Positions 26,583-36,028 of a DNA stretch of 64,000 nt are shown here, piece after piece. Every line of letters starts with the position of its first letter. The stretch's first letter is position 1. Location: the NCBI RefSeq assembly GCF_003075035.1, contig NZ_QCZE01000001.1:630187-694186 (forward strand), in the 5' to 3' direction. The position numbers were made by a program, and so were the translations under genes. This DNA comes from Zobellella maritima. Lineage in GTDB: Bacteria > Pseudomonadota > Gammaproteobacteria > Enterobacterales > Aeromonadaceae. A model generated the notes under the pieces. That model had not been told where the DNA came from and made no database searches. It worked only from the letters and a program-made list of their open reading frames with translations.

Positions 26583-28097
26583 GTGAACCTGCTGGGTTAT
26601 TTACAGAAATTGGGCAAGGCCCTGATGCTGCCCATCGCCACACTGCCGGTGGCGGCCTTGCTGCTGCGTTTGGGACAACCGGACTTGTTGGGCATTCCCT
26701 TTATTGCCGAGGCGGGTGGCGCCATCTTCAGCCAGTTGCCATTGCTATTTGGTCTGGGCATTGCTGTCGGCCTGTCCAAGGATAATGCCGGGGCGGCGGC
26801 CCTGGCCGGCGCCGTAGGCTATTTTGTGCTGACCGGGGCGGCGAAGACTATCAACAATGAGATAGATATGTCGTTTTTTGGCGGTATTATCGCCGGTATC
26901 ATTGCCGGTCATTGTTATAACCGCTTCCATATGACCAAGCTACCAGATTATCTGGCTTTCTTCAGCGGTAAGCGGCTGGTGCCGATCATGACCGGACTGG
27001 TGGCCCTGCTGGCGGCATTTATTGCCGGTTTTGTCTGGCCTGTTATTCAGCATGGTATCGACAGCTTTGGCCTGGCGGTATCCACATCGGGGGGGCTGGG
27101 CCAGTTTTTTTACGGGCTACTGAACCGGGGCTTGATCCCCGTGGGCCTGCATCATGTGGTGAACTCCATTTTCTGGTTCGGTCTGGGAGAGTGTCTGAAG
27201 GTAACCTATGAGGTGGCCGGCAGCGTGCAGAATATCTGTCTGGATCCGGCCCTGGTGAGTAACCTGACGGTCGGTGGCGCCGTACCCGGTGTCGACGGTG
27301 GCGCTATTACCCAGATCGCGTCTGAGGTGACCAGGGGTGACCTGCATCGCTTCTTTGCCGGTGATCCGACCGCGGGTGTGTTTATGGCCGGTTTCTTCCC
27401 GGTGATGATGTTCGGCCTGCCTGCCGGAGCGCTGGCGATGATCCTGGCGGCCCCCAAAGACAGGCGGGCTCAGGCTGCAGGCCTGCTGGTCTCCGTTGCC
27501 GTGACCTCGTTCCTGACCGGTATTACCGAGCCCCTGGAATTTACCTTTATGTTCCTGGCTCCCTTGCTGTACGGTATTCACGCTGTGTTGACCGGCCTGT
27601 CTCTGGTGGTGGTGAACCTGTTTGGTATCCTGCATGGTTTCGGTTTCTCCGCCGGCCTGTTCGATCTGGTGCTGAACTGGGGCCTGGCCACCCGTCCCTG
27701 GGTACTGCTCAGCATCGGCCTGGTGGTGGGGGCTGTGTACTTTGTGGCCTTCTACTTTGCCATCAAGCTGTTCAACCTGAAAACCCCGGGCCGTGAGGGT
27801 GACGAGGCCAAGCCCGCCTTTGCAGGAGGGCGCAAAGAAGTCGGCTCCGATAAATCGGAACTGGCCCGTCAATATCTGGATGCCCTGGGCGGCAGTGAAA
27901 ATCTCACCGATATCGATGCCTGTATTACCCGCCTGCGGCTGACCCTGAAAGACAGGACCCTGGCCGATGAAGCCCGGCTGAAAGCCCTGGGCGCCAAAGG
28001 GATAGTGAAGCTGGGAGACAACAACCTGCAGGTGATCCTGGGCCCCCTGGCCGAAATCATTGCCACCGAAATGAAGTCCTTGCCGCCAAAGGCATAA
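26583..28097 (+). CDS. nagE: PTS N-acetylglucosamine-specific EIICB
   Basis: 504 aa. The IIC domain (residues 1-380: LGYLQKLGKALMLPIATLPVAALLLRLGQ, GITEPLEFTFMFLAPLLYGIHAVLTGLS) is followed by a linker and a IIB domain (about 425-504) with phosphorylated Cys in TDIDACITRLRLTLKD. The E. coli protein (648 aa) has a C-terminal IIA domain that is absent here, so phosphate must come from a separate glucose-type IIA (Crr). The start is GTG 26583 with AAGGAG 8 bases upstream; the GTG at 26556 lacks a site. It imports GlcNAc as GlcNAc-6-P for nagA. Confidence 0.93.
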   Translation: MNLLGYLQKLGKALMLPIATLPVAALLLRLGQPDLLGIPFIAEAGGAIFSQLPLLFGLGIAVGLSKDNAGAAALAGAVGYFVLTGAAKTINNEIDMSFFGGIIAGIIAGHCYNRFHMTKLPDYLAFFSGKRLVPIMTGLVALLAAFIAGFVWPVIQHGIDSFGLAVSTSGGLGQFFYGLLNRGLIPVGLHHVVNSIFWFGLGECLKVTYEVAGSVQNICLDPALVSNLTVGGAVPGVDGGAITQIASEVTRGDLHRFFAGDPTAGVFMAGFFPVMMFGLPAGALAMILAAPKDRRAQAAGLLVSVAVTSFLTGITEPLEFTFMFLAPLLYGIHAVLTGLSLVVVNLFGILHGFGFSAGLFDLVLNWGLATRPWVLLSIGLVVGAVYFVAFYFAIKLFNLKTPGREGDEAKPAFAGGRKEVGSDKSELARQYLDALGGSENLTDIDACITRLRLTLKDRTLADEARLKALGAKGIVKLGDNNLQVILGPLAEIIATEMKSLPPKA

Positions 28098-28126
28098 GCG
28101 CCGGTGGCAAAAGCCTCAACCAGAGG

Positions 28127-28147
28127 AGCCGGGCATCAGGCCCGGCT
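28127..28147 (+). terminator. terminator hairpin after nagE
   Basis: AGCCGGGC / GCCCGGCT stem with a 5-base loop, 29 bp after the nagE stop, followed by a pyrimidine-rich tail (TCCCCTCT) rather than a clean T-run. Confidence 0.5.
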
Positions 28148-28383
28148 TCCCCTCTAACCAGCGTCATCATTCATTCACAGTCACATTTCCGCCAGGCTCA
28201 TCCTGTATTTAATGCCAAGCCGGTGAAAACCAAAGCCGGAACTCATCAATCGAGTCTTGTCGTCTCTGTAAAATACCAATCTGGTATATCTTTTGCTCAG
28301 TCAACGGAGGTCATGGGGCTGACTGTCACTACAAAAAAAAACCTTGTCATGGACGCGCTTTTGACCTGAGTGGACTCAAAAGG

Positions 28384-28673
28384 TTATACACAGCCGAGGG
28401 GGTCCTTGTTACTGCTGGGTTTGCGTCACTTATCCACCATTTCTGTGGATAAGCTTGTGGATTAGCTAGATAAAACCGGTGCAAAGCCAGGTGTGGCAAG
28501 CCTTCCGGAAAAAAAGGTAAAATATTCGCCAAATAAAAAGATCAATTAAATCAAATGCTTAAATATTTCAAGTGTCAAGAGAGGCGGTGACGTATGGGCA
28601 GCCAAAGGGGGATCAGCAGCGAAAGCTAAGGCTGTGGGTTTTTATCGGGAAAGGATCTGATTGCGGTGGATAA
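28384..28673 (+). other. DnaA-box cluster with adjacent AT-rich stretch
   Basis: Five 9-mers match TTATNCACA with at most one mismatch: TTATACACA 28384-28392 (+), TTATCCACC 28430-28438 (+), TTATCCACA 28444-28452 (-), TAATCCACA 28456-28464 (-) and TTATCCACC 28665-28673 (-). Two are perfect. Four fall within 81 bp, and an AT-rich tract (about 28508-28570) follows. The 599-bp interval 28098-28696 has no gene otherwise. No dnaA, mnmG or mioC is nearby, so it is not obviously the chromosomal origin. It may titrate or recycle DnaA, or regulate uvrB, whose E. coli homologue has DnaA boxes upstream. Confidence 0.6.
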
Positions 28674-28696
28674 ATCAAGTACTACGGAGCAAAAAT

Positions 28697-28772
28697 TGGC
28701 TCCCCCTGCTGGACTTGAACCAGCGACATACGGATTAACAGTCCGCCGTTCTACCGACTGAACTAAGGGGGA
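28697..28772 (-). tRNA. tRNA-Asn (anticodon GTT)
   Basis: 76 bases including encoded CCA. Acceptor TCCCCCT/AGGGGGA, D arm AGTTCAGTCGGTAGAAC, anticodon stem-loop GCGGACTGTTAATCCGT with GTT, and T arm GCTGGTTCAAGTCCAGC. It is nearly identical in layout to E. coli tRNA-Asn. It is transcribed leftward, away from uvrB. Confidence 0.97.
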
Positions 28773-28792
28773 ATCTCGTAAAGAGGCTGCGC

Positions 28793-28821
28793 ATGGTACG
28801 CACCGGGCGCCGGTGGGTCAA
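28793..28821 (-). promoter_or_regulatory. candidate promoter of tRNA-Asn
   Basis: Minus-strand TTGACC (28816-28821), 17-base spacer, TACCAT (28793-28798), then a GC-rich discriminator typical of stringently controlled stable-RNA promoters. It lies 21 bp before the tRNA 5' end. Confidence 0.55.
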
Positions 28822-28928
28822 GGGAAATATCCCGTTAGTTTGGTGGAATAGCGGCAAAGCCAAGTTTTTACTTAAATTCTTCCCTGTTCAGGGGGTAAAC
28901 TGGCCTGAGTATGTAATGGAGAATGGTG

Positions 28929-30929
28929 ATGAGTAAAGCATTCCAGCTGGTCAGCCAGTATCAACCGGGCGGCGATCAGCCCAAGGCCATAGCTCAGCTG
29001 TTGGAGGGCATCGACGCCGGCCTGGCCCATCAGACCCTGCTGGGGGTGACCGGCTCGGGCAAGACCTTCACCATGGCCAATGTTATTGCCACCCTGGGGC
29101 GGCCCACCATGATACTGGCGCCCAACAAGACGCTGGCGGCCCAGCTGTACGGCGAGATGAAGGAGTTCTTCCCGCACAATGCGGTGGAATACTTTGTGTC
29201 CTACTATGACTACTACCAGCCGGAAGCCTATGTACCCAGCACCGATACCTTTATCGAGAAAGACGCTTCCATCAATGACTATATAGAGCAGATGCGGCTG
29301 TCGGCCACCAAGGCGCTGATGGAGCGCCGGGATGTGGTGATCGTGGCCTCGGTATCGGCGATCTACGGCCTGGGCGATCCCCAGTCCTACCTGAGCATGA
29401 TGCTGCACCTGCGAACCGGCGACCACCTGAACCAGCGGGATATGCTGCGGCGGCTGGCGGAGCTGCAATACAGCCGCAACGATGCGGCCTTCCAGCGGGG
29501 TACCTTCCGGGTACGCGGTGAGGTGATCGATATCTTCCCCGCCGAATCCGACAACGAGGCGGTTCGGGTGGAGCTGTTCGATGACGAAATCGAGCGCATC
29601 AGCCTGTTCGATCCGCTCACCGGGGCGGTCAGCAAGCAGCTGGCGCGCTGCACCATCTATCCCAAGACCCATTACGTCACCCCGCGGGAAACCCTGCTCT
29701 CGGCGATGGAGCTGATCAAGACCGAACTGCAGGCGCGCAAGCAGCAGTTACTGGCGGCCAACAAGCTGCTGGAAGAACAGCGCATCAGCCAGCGCACCCA
29801 GTTCGATCTGGAGATGATCCAGGAACTGGGCTACTGCTCGGGCATCGAAAACTACTCCCGTTACCTGTCGGGGCGGGGGGAGGGGGAGCCGCCGCCCACC
29901 CTGTTCGATTACCTGCCCGGCGACGGCCTGCTGATTATCGACGAGTCCCATGTCACCGTCCCCCAGATAGGCGGCATGTACAAGGGCGACCGTTCGCGCA
30001 AGGAAACCCTGGTGGAATACGGCTTCCGGCTGCCTTCGGCGCTCGACAACCGTCCCCTGCGCTTCGAGGAATTCGAGGCGCTGATGCCGCAAACCGTGTT
30101 TGTATCGGCCACACCCGGCCCCTATGAGCTGGACAAGTCCGGAGACCAGGTGGCCGAGCAGGTGGTGCGGCCCACCGGGCTGCTGGATCCCGAGCTGGAG
30201 GTACGGCCGGTGGCTACCCAGGTGGACGACCTGCTGTCTGAGGCCCGGCTCCGCGCCGAACGGGACGAGCGGGTGCTGGTCACCACCCTGACCAAGCGCA
30301 TGGCGGAAGATCTTACCGAGTACCTGATTGAACACGGCCTGCGGGTACGCTATCTGCATTCGGACATCGATACCCTGGAGCGGATGGAGATCATCCGCGA
30401 CCTGCGCCTGGGGATGTTCGATGTGCTGGTGGGCATCAACTTGCTGCGTGAGGGCCTGGATATGCCGGAGGTGTCGTTGGTGGCGATCCTGGATGCCGAC
30501 AAAGAGGGCTTCCTGCGCTCCGAGCGCTCGCTGATCCAGACCATAGGCCGGGCGGCTCGTAACCTGAGCGGTAAGGCCATCCTCTATGCGGATCGCATCA
30601 CCCGCTCGATGGCCGCCGCCATCAATGAGACCGAGCGCCGTCGCGAGCTGCAGCATGCCTTCAACCAGCAGCACGGCATTGAGCCCCAGGGACTCAACAA
30701 GCGGGTCAGCGATGTGATGGACCTGGACGGCACCCGTCGGGTGGGGTCGAAGCGGGCCAAGGACAAGCCCCTGGCGCCGACGCACCTGCCGACACCCAAG
30801 GAGCTAACCCAGCAGATTGCCCAGCTGGAAAAGGAGATGATCAATCATGCCCAAAACCTGGAATTCGAACAGGCGGCTGTGGCGCGTGATCGCATCCACA
30901 CACTGCGCGAGCAGCTTATTCGCAGCTGA
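28929..30929 (+). CDS. uvrB: excinuclease ABC subunit B
   Basis: 666 aa, standard for UvrB. Walker A GVTGSGKT near residue 40, the UvrB beta-hairpin [21 protein letters not shown] (about 93-113), helicase motif [17 protein letters not shown], motifs [33 protein letters not shown] and TIGRAARN, and a C-terminal UVR domain (about 628-662) that binds UvrC. It is the damage-verification helicase of nucleotide excision repair. Start ATG 28929 has GGAGA at good spacing. No convincing LexA box was found in the 156 bp between tRNA-Asn and the start. Confidence 0.97.
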   Translation: MSKAFQLVSQYQPGGDQPKAIAQLLEGIDAGLAHQTLLGVTGSGKTFTMANVIATLGRPTMILAPNKTLAAQLYGEMKEFFPHNAVEYFVSYYDYYQPEAYVPSTDTFIEKDASINDYIEQMRLSATKALMERRDVVIVASVSAIYGLGDPQSYLSMMLHLRTGDHLNQRDMLRRLAELQYSRNDAAFQRGTFRVRGEVIDIFPAESDNEAVRVELFDDEIERISLFDPLTGAVSKQLARCTIYPKTHYVTPRETLLSAMELIKTELQARKQQLLAANKLLEEQRISQRTQFDLEMIQELGYCSGIENYSRYLSGRGEGEPPPTLFDYLPGDGLLIIDESHVTVPQIGGMYKGDRSRKETLVEYGFRLPSALDNRPLRFEEFEALMPQTVFVSATPGPYELDKSGDQVAEQVVRPTGLLDPELEVRPVATQVDDLLSEARLRAERDERVLVTTLTKRMAEDLTEYLIEHGLRVRYLHSDIDTLERMEIIRDLRLGMFDVLVGINLLREGLDMPEVSLVAILDADKEGFLRSERSLIQTIGRAARNLSGKAILYADRITRSMAAAINETERRRELQHAFNQQHGIEPQGLNKRVSDVMDLDGTRRVGSKRAKDKPLAPTHLPTPKELTQQIAQLEKEMINHAQNLEFEQAAVARDRIHTLREQLIRS

Positions 30930-31011
30930 GGGGAAGGATCTGGCAGTATCAGGCCCGGCTTTCTGTGTTAATGCGCTTCAAATCCCCGGGGAGTAAGCAA
31001 GGGCGCAGCTG

Positions 31012-31044
31012 GTAGGCCGGGATGGGGAGCGAATCCCAGCCTAC
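31012..31044 (+). repeat. REP-like hairpin between uvrB and creA
   Basis: GTAGGCCGGGAT (31012-31023) pairs with ATCCCAGCCTAC (31033-31044), one C-A mismatch, 9-base loop. It lies between converging uvrB and creA. Similar GTAGGCTG pieces occur at 61001, so it may belong to a small REP-type family. Confidence 0.5.
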
Positions 31045-31063
31045 AGCCTTCGGGACCTGGCTG

Positions 31064-31534
31064 TTACTGGCCTGCCTGGGGGAACTGATAGGCCTGGGTG
31101 CCCCACAGCGGCACGGTCGACATGGAATGCTTGTAGCTGCCGCTGGTCTCCTTGGTGCTGTAGGCGATATACAGCAGCGTCTGGCTCCGGTCGTCAAAGA
31201 TGCGTCTTATTTTCAGGCTTTTCAGGAAGATGCTCTTGGACTTCTTGAACACGATATCGCCGCTTTTCGAGCGGTCTATGGTGTCGATCATGGCTTTGGT
31301 GATTTCACCGGTCTGGCGGCAGCTGATCGACATGTCCGAGGGATCTGCCAGATCCAGATCTGCCACTATGTTCGACATATGGCAGGTCACCCCTGGTACG
31401 TCCGGATCGGTCAGCACCTCTATCTTGATATCCTTGGTGGTGAACAGCCCCAGGGACACGTCACCCACCTCATTGTTGTCACAACCCAGCAACAGGGCAG
31501 ACAGGCAGACCAGGGTGGCCGTTTTTTTGAACAT
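31064..31534 (-). CDS. creA: CreA family protein
   Basis: 156 aa versus 157 in E. coli CreA. The N-terminus MFKKTATLVCLSALLLGCDNN has a lipobox-like LLLGC, suggesting a lipoprotein. Family motifs VGDVSLGLFTTKDIKIEVLTDPDVPGVTCHMS and DPSDMSISCRQTG with paired Cys are present. The function of CreA is unknown; it is not the creBC regulator itself. Transcribed leftward, downstream of corA. Confidence 0.9.
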   Translation of the reverse strand: MFKKTATLVCLSALLLGCDNNEVGDVSLGLFTTKDIKIEVLTDPDVPGVTCHMSNIVADLDLADPSDMSISCRQTGEITKAMIDTIDRSKSGDIVFKKSKSIFLKSLKIRRIFDDRSQTLLYIAYSTKETSGSYKHSMSTVPLWGTQAYQFPQAGQ

Positions 31535-31578
31535 ATCAGCGTCCTTATCAAAAATGAATATCGCGCCCTCTGGTTGAA

Positions 31579-32526
31579 TTACAGCCAGCCCTTGCGCTTG
31601 AAGAAGAAATAGGTGCCGCAGGCGGACATCAGCATCAGCACCAGCGACATGGGGTAGCCGTATTTGAAGCCCAGCTCCGGCAGTATCTCGAAGTTCATGC
31701 CGTAGATGCTGGCGATCAGGGTCGGCGGCAGGAACACCACGGCGGCGACCGAGAAGATCTTGATCACCTTGCTTTGCTCCAGGCTGGTAAAGCCCATGGC
31801 GGCCTCCAGCTGGAAGTTGATCTTGTCAAACAGGAACTGGGTATGGGGCAACAGGGATTCGATGTCGTAGAGCATTTCATCAATCCATTTGCGCTGCTCG
31901 TCACTGGCGCTCTGACGTAGGGAGCGCCTCAGGAAACGCAGCGCCCGCCGGGTATCGTACAGGGCCAGCCGGATATGGCCGTTGCCGTCTTCCTGCATCA
32001 TCAGATCCGACATTGTCTTGTGCAGATCATCGACCTGCAGCACTTCCTTGGCGGTGCCCTCCAGGGTCTTGTAGCCATCTTCGATCAGATCCGAGATATA
32101 TTCGATCTTGTGCTGGAAGATTTCCAGCAGCAGGTCGGCGGCGTCTTCCACCTCCAGCCGCTCCTGGCGCATATAGTGGCGCAGCAGGCGCATCAGCCCC
32201 AGATCGTCTTCCCGAAAACTGATCAGCAGCTCCTTGCGCAGGGTAAACAGCACATTGATGCCGTCTATATGCTTGCCGAGGCGCTGGGGAAACAGCGAGT
32301 GGATATGCAGGCCGTCCTTGTCGCGATAGAAGCGGGCCGAGGCCTCGATATCGTCCAGTTCATCCAGTTCGGGCGCTTCTTCCTCGAACAGGCGGCTCAT
32401 CCACTGCTGCTCCTGTTCGTCGGGCTTGTGAATATCCAGCCACAGGGTGTGTTCGGGCAGGGCGTCTGCTACCGTCAGCGGCTGTATTTCGAAGGTTTTA
32501 CCTTTTAACAGATAGGCGGTGATCAT
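31579..32526 (-). CDS. corA: magnesium/cobalt transporter CorA
   Basis: 315 aa (E. coli 316). A large N-terminal cytoplasmic domain is followed by two C-terminal helices. The first ends in the selectivity motif YGMNFEILPELGFKYGYP (GMN near residue 276), and the second is SLVLMLMSACGTYFFFKRKGWL ending with basic KRK. It forms a pentameric Mg2+ channel. ATG 32526 was chosen over GTG 32529. Confidence 0.95.
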   Translation of the reverse strand: MITAYLLKGKTFEIQPLTVADALPEHTLWLDIHKPDEQEQQWMSRLFEEEAPELDELDDIEASARFYRDKDGLHIHSLFPQRLGKHIDGINVLFTLRKELLISFREDDLGLMRLLRHYMRQERLEVEDAADLLLEIFQHKIEYISDLIEDGYKTLEGTAKEVLQVDDLHKTMSDLMMQEDGNGHIRLALYDTRRALRFLRRSLRQSASDEQRKWIDEMLYDIESLLPHTQFLFDKINFQLEAAMGFTSLEQSKVIKIFSVAAVVFLPPTLIASIYGMNFEILPELGFKYGYPMSLVLMLMSACGTYFFFKRKGWL

Positions 32527-32641
32527 CACGGGTTCCCATCACTTTGTTTAGCCGCAATCATATAGTGACCGACGCCGGCTGTCAGGTTATCGACTATTTA
32601 TGGTTGTTTTTTAATGACATGGCGACAAGTTAGACGGTTTT

Positions 32642-34630
32642 TTAATCAACCGACTTGCCTTTCAGCAGTTTGCGTATCCAGTGACGGTTGGGGGCCAGGT
32701 CGGCCAGCAGCTCCCGGGACAGGGGATAGGGCTCGTCCAGCAGCTGGGCGGTCAGCACCTCGGCCAGCAGGGGGGCGGAACAGAGCCCCCGAGATCCCAG
32801 CCCCGACAATACATAGAGCCCCGGTACATCGTCGGCCAGCGGAGCCAGCTGCTCCGGCCTCTGATGCAGCCCCTGGTAGTCGGCGAGCTGCGCCTCCCTG
32901 TTGGCGGCGGCGCCCACCAGCGGCAGGTGATCCCGGCAGGCGGCGCGAATGCCGACCCGGCCGGCACCGGTATCCGGGGTCAGGCCCTGTAGCACGGGCA
33001 GGGTAGCGGTCAGCCTGTCCAGGTTTTGCTGTTCTTCAGCCGGGCGGTAGTCCAGGCTGGTCTGGTTGCGGCCGTAGCTGGCGCCGATACAGTGCCGGCC
33101 CTGCCAGGACGGGGTCAGGTAGCCTTCATAGCAGACCACCGTTCTGAGTGCGTCCAGGGGGGGCTGGCTGGGTTGATGGTTGACCTGTCCCCTGACCGGA
33201 TATAGGGCCAGTTCCCGGGTCTGCGGCCACTGGGTCAGCTGGTGGCCGCTGGCCAGTACCAGGTTATCGGCCCGGTATTGTCCTTGGGTTGTGTCCACCA
33301 CGAAACCGGTACCGGCCGCCTCGAAGCCGGTGACCCGGGTATGGTAATGGCAGTCGAGCAGCCCGGTCTGTTCGGCGGCACCGATAAAGGCCCGGGTCAG
33401 CTCGGCAGGGCAGACCCAGCCGCCGAGGGGGTAGTTGACGCCAGGCAGCGCCACCTCCAGGCCGGTTTCCCGGCTTACGGCGTCGGCATCCAGCTCCTTG
33501 ACCAGTTCGGCAGGGAAGCCCCCGGCCAGCAGCTTGTCGATTTTGGCGGCGCTCTTGGGATCGTGAGCAAGCTGCACCACGCCACACCAGTCGTGGGCGA
33601 AGCCTGCCTGGTCGGTCAGCATGGACAGGGCCCGACGACCATAGAGGAAGGCCTGCAGATAAAACCGGCTCAGGCTGTCATGGTTGCCGTTCAATAACGG
33701 ATAGATGGCACCCTGATGATTACCCGAAGCCCCATTGGCGGGAGCGGCCTGTTCAACCAGGGTGACCCGGTGACCGCGGCGGGTCAGGGCATGGGCCAGC
33801 GCCGCGCCGGCAATGCCGGCGCCGACGATCAGGGTACTGTCACCCTGGCCCGGACGGCGCCAGTACCAGGGCGCGGCATAGGGCTGGCGTTGGTCTACCC
33901 GGCGATGGCCGGCCAGCATGTCCCGCTTGCGGCCGAACCCCTTGACCTTGGCCATTTCGAAGCCGGCGGCCAGCAGGCCGCGGCGTACAAAACCGGCCGA
34001 CGTGAAGGTGGCCAGGGTAGAGCGGGGCCGCGCCAGCCGGGCCAGCTGGTCGAACAGCGTAGGGGTCCACATATCGGGGTTCTTGCTGGGGGCGAAGCCG
34101 TCCAGATACCAGGCATCCACCTTGCCGGCGAGGCCCGCTTCCATCTGGGGGAGCAGCTCGGCAACGTCGCCCAGCCACAGGTCCAGGCTGGTGTCTTCAT
34201 CCAGCCACAGTCGGTGGCAGCCGGATACCGGCAGGGGATAGGCTGACACCAGCCGCTGACTGAGCTCGGCCAATTCGGGCCAGTGGGACAGGGCCTTTTT
34301 CAGATCCGCCCTGCTCAGGGGAAACTTTTCCACACTGATGAAATGCAATCTTTTGGTATTACCATTAGCATGGTCCCGGCGATAGTGGCGAAAGGCCTGC
34401 CAGGTGGCGAGAAAATTCAGGCCGGTGCCGAATCCGGTTTCGGCAACCACGAACTGGGCCCGGTCATGGTCGATAAAACGTGCGGGCAGTCCGTTCTGGC
34501 CGAGAAAAACATAGCGTGTTTCCGCCAGACCATTATCATTGGAAAAGTAGACATCATCGAATGCTTCGGCCACTGGTGTGCCTTGTTCATTCCAGTCAAG
34601 GCTTGCAGTTGTAACAATGTGGGGGGACAC
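32642..34630 (-). CDS. mnmC: bifunctional tRNA mnm5s2U34 methyltransferase / FAD-dependent oxidoreductase
   Basis: 662 aa (E. coli 668). The N-terminal MnmC2 methyltransferase (residues 1-240) shows VAETGFGTGLNFLATWQAF (SAM motif) and WYLDGFAPSKNPDMW. The C-terminal MnmC1 FAD domain starts STLIVGAGIAGAALAHALTRRGHRVTLVE. It completes 5-methylaminomethyl-2-thiouridine at the wobble base. Start is GTG 34630 with GGAGG 6 bases upstream. It diverges from fabB, as in E. coli. Confidence 0.95.
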   Translation of the reverse strand: MSPHIVTTASLDWNEQGTPVAEAFDDVYFSNDNGLAETRYVFLGQNGLPARFIDHDRAQFVVAETGFGTGLNFLATWQAFRHYRRDHANGNTKRLHFISVEKFPLSRADLKKALSHWPELAELSQRLVSAYPLPVSGCHRLWLDEDTSLDLWLGDVAELLPQMEAGLAGKVDAWYLDGFAPSKNPDMWTPTLFDQLARLARPRSTLATFTSAGFVRRGLLAAGFEMAKVKGFGRKRDMLAGHRRVDQRQPYAAPWYWRRPGQGDSTLIVGAGIAGAALAHALTRRGHRVTLVEQAAPANGASGNHQGAIYPLLNGNHDSLSRFYLQAFLYGRRALSMLTDQAGFAHDWCGVVQLAHDPKSAAKIDKLLAGGFPAELVKELDADAVSRETGLEVALPGVNYPLGGWVCPAELTRAFIGAAEQTGLLDCHYHTRVTGFEAAGTGFVVDTTQGQYRADNLVLASGHQLTQWPQTRELALYPVRGQVNHQPSQPPLDALRTVVCYEGYLTPSWQGRHCIGASYGRNQTSLDYRPAEEQQNLDRLTATLPVLQGLTPDTGAGRVGIRAACRDHLPLVGAAANREAQLADYQGLHQRPEQLAPLADDVPGLYVLSGLGSRGLCSAPLLAEVLTAQLLDEPYPLSRELLADLAPNRHWIRKLLKGKSVD

Positions 34631-34735
34631 TGAACCTCCAGGGCCGTTAAATCGGTCATTTTATGTGAGAGCAGACCAGTTTGACCAGGCTTTATGGTTA
34701 GAATTGGCGCCAAATTGATATTACGGGACAGATAC

Positions 34736-35950
34736 ATGAGAAGAGCAGTCATTACCGGGATCGGTGTGGTTTCCAGCATAGGTAACAATAAGGAAGAGGT
34801 CCTGGCTTCCCTGAAAGCAGGCCGCTCCGGTATCACCTATTCCCAACAGTTTGCCGACTACAAGCTGCGCAGTCAGGTATGGGGCAACATCAAGATGGAT
34901 CCGGCGGAGCATATCGACCGCAAGGTGATGCGCTTTATGGGTGATGCAGCCGCTTTCGCCTATCTCTCCATGCAGCAGGCGATTGAAGATGCCGGCCTGG
35001 ACGAGAGCATGGTGTCCAATGAGCGCACCGGCCTGGTGGTTGGCTCGGGCGGTGCTTCCTCCAAAAACCAGATCGAAGCCTGCGACATACTACGGGAAAA
35101 AGGCGTGCGTCGGGTTGGTCCCTACATGGTGCCGAGAACCATGTCGTCCACCACCTCCGCCTGTCTGGCCACGCCCTTCAAGATCAAGGGTGTTAACTAC
35201 ACCATCAGCTCCGCCTGTGCCACTTCCGCCCACTGTATCGGCAACGCCCTGGAACAAATCCAGCTCGGCAAGCAGGACATAGTGTTTGCCGGCGGTGGTG
35301 AAGAGGTGGACTGGACCCTGGCACTGCAATTTGATGCGATGGGCGCCCTGTCCAGCAAGTACAATGACACCCCCGAGCAGGCTTCCCGTACCTATGATGC
35401 GGGCCGTGATGGTTTTGTCATCTCCGGCGGCGGCGGCATAGTGGTGGTTGAAGAGCTGGAGCACGCGCTCAAGCGCGGTGCCCATATCTATGCCGAAATC
35501 ACCGGTTACGGCGCTACCTCCGACGGTTACGACATGGTCGCTCCCTCGGGCGAAGGCGCGGTACGCTGCATGAAGCAGGCCATGGCCACAGCCCCGCAGG
35601 AAGTGCAGTATATTAATACCCACGGCACCTCCACCCCGGTGGGCGATGTCAAGGAGCTGGAAGCCATTCACAGCCTGTTTGGCGACAAGGCCCCCTATAT
35701 CTCCGCCACCAAGGCCATGACCGGTCATGCCCTGGGCGCCGCCGGTGTGCACGAAGCTGTGTATTCCCTGCTGATGCTGGAGCACGGCTTTATCGCCCCC
35801 AGCATTAACATTACCGAGCTGGACGAGAAGGCCAAGGGTCTGCCGATCGTCACCGAGTGCAAGGAGGTGGAGCTGGATACCGTGATGTCCAATAGCTTCG
35901 GCTTTGGCGGTACCAATGCCAGCCTGGTGTTGAGCAAATACAAGGGCTGA
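34736..35950 (+). CDS. fabB: beta-ketoacyl-ACP synthase I
   Basis: 404 aa (E. coli 406). The active-site Cys161 lies in [15 protein letters not shown], and the catalytic histidines are His296 in [11 protein letters not shown] and His331 in [12 protein letters not shown]. FabB elongates cis-unsaturated acyl chains. Just upstream, AACTGGTCTG on the minus strand at 34673-34682 resembles the left half of a FadR site, which activates fabB in E. coli, but the right half is poor. Ends 26 bp before a strong bidirectional terminator. Confidence 0.96.
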   Translation: MRRAVITGIGVVSSIGNNKEEVLASLKAGRSGITYSQQFADYKLRSQVWGNIKMDPAEHIDRKVMRFMGDAAAFAYLSMQQAIEDAGLDESMVSNERTGLVVGSGGASSKNQIEACDILREKGVRRVGPYMVPRTMSSTTSACLATPFKIKGVNYTISSACATSAHCIGNALEQIQLGKQDIVFAGGGEEVDWTLALQFDAMGALSSKYNDTPEQASRTYDAGRDGFVISGGGGIVVVEELEHALKRGAHIYAEITGYGATSDGYDMVAPSGEGAVRCMKQAMATAPQEVQYINTHGTSTPVGDVKELEAIHSLFGDKAPYISATKAMTGHALGAAGVHEAVYSLLMLEHGFIAPSINITELDEKAKGLPIVTECKEVELDTVMSNSFGFGGTNASLVLSKYKG

Positions 35951-35976
35951 TATAGGTCCGGGTAATGGTCATTGAT

Positions 35977-36004
35977 AAAGAAGGGCGCCTCGGCGCCCTT
36001 CTTT
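35977..36004. terminator. bidirectional intrinsic terminator between fabB and pgpB
   Basis: A 13-bp perfect stem AAAGAAGGGCGCC/GGCGCCCTTCTTT with a 2-base loop. The A/T ends give a T-run in both orientations, serving the converging fabB and pgpB transcripts. Confidence 0.9.
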
Positions 36005-36028
36005 GATTCTCAGGGGCAGAATCCTGCC

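Noticed and set aside
28384..28673. Main chromosomal origin oriC
   Set aside because: DnaA boxes and an AT-rich tract are present, but dnaA, dnaN, mnmG, mioC or other usual oriC neighbours are absent, so only a DnaA-box cluster is claimed.
28773..28928. LexA (SOS) box upstream of uvrB
   Set aside because: Searched for CTG-N10-CAG type sequences; only CTG half sites without a matching partner were seen.
34672..34704. FadR operator and sigma-70 promoter of fabB
   Set aside because: AACTGGTCTG matches half a FadR site and TAGAAT resembles a -10, but the other half site and a properly spaced -35 are missing, so no separate feature is claimed.
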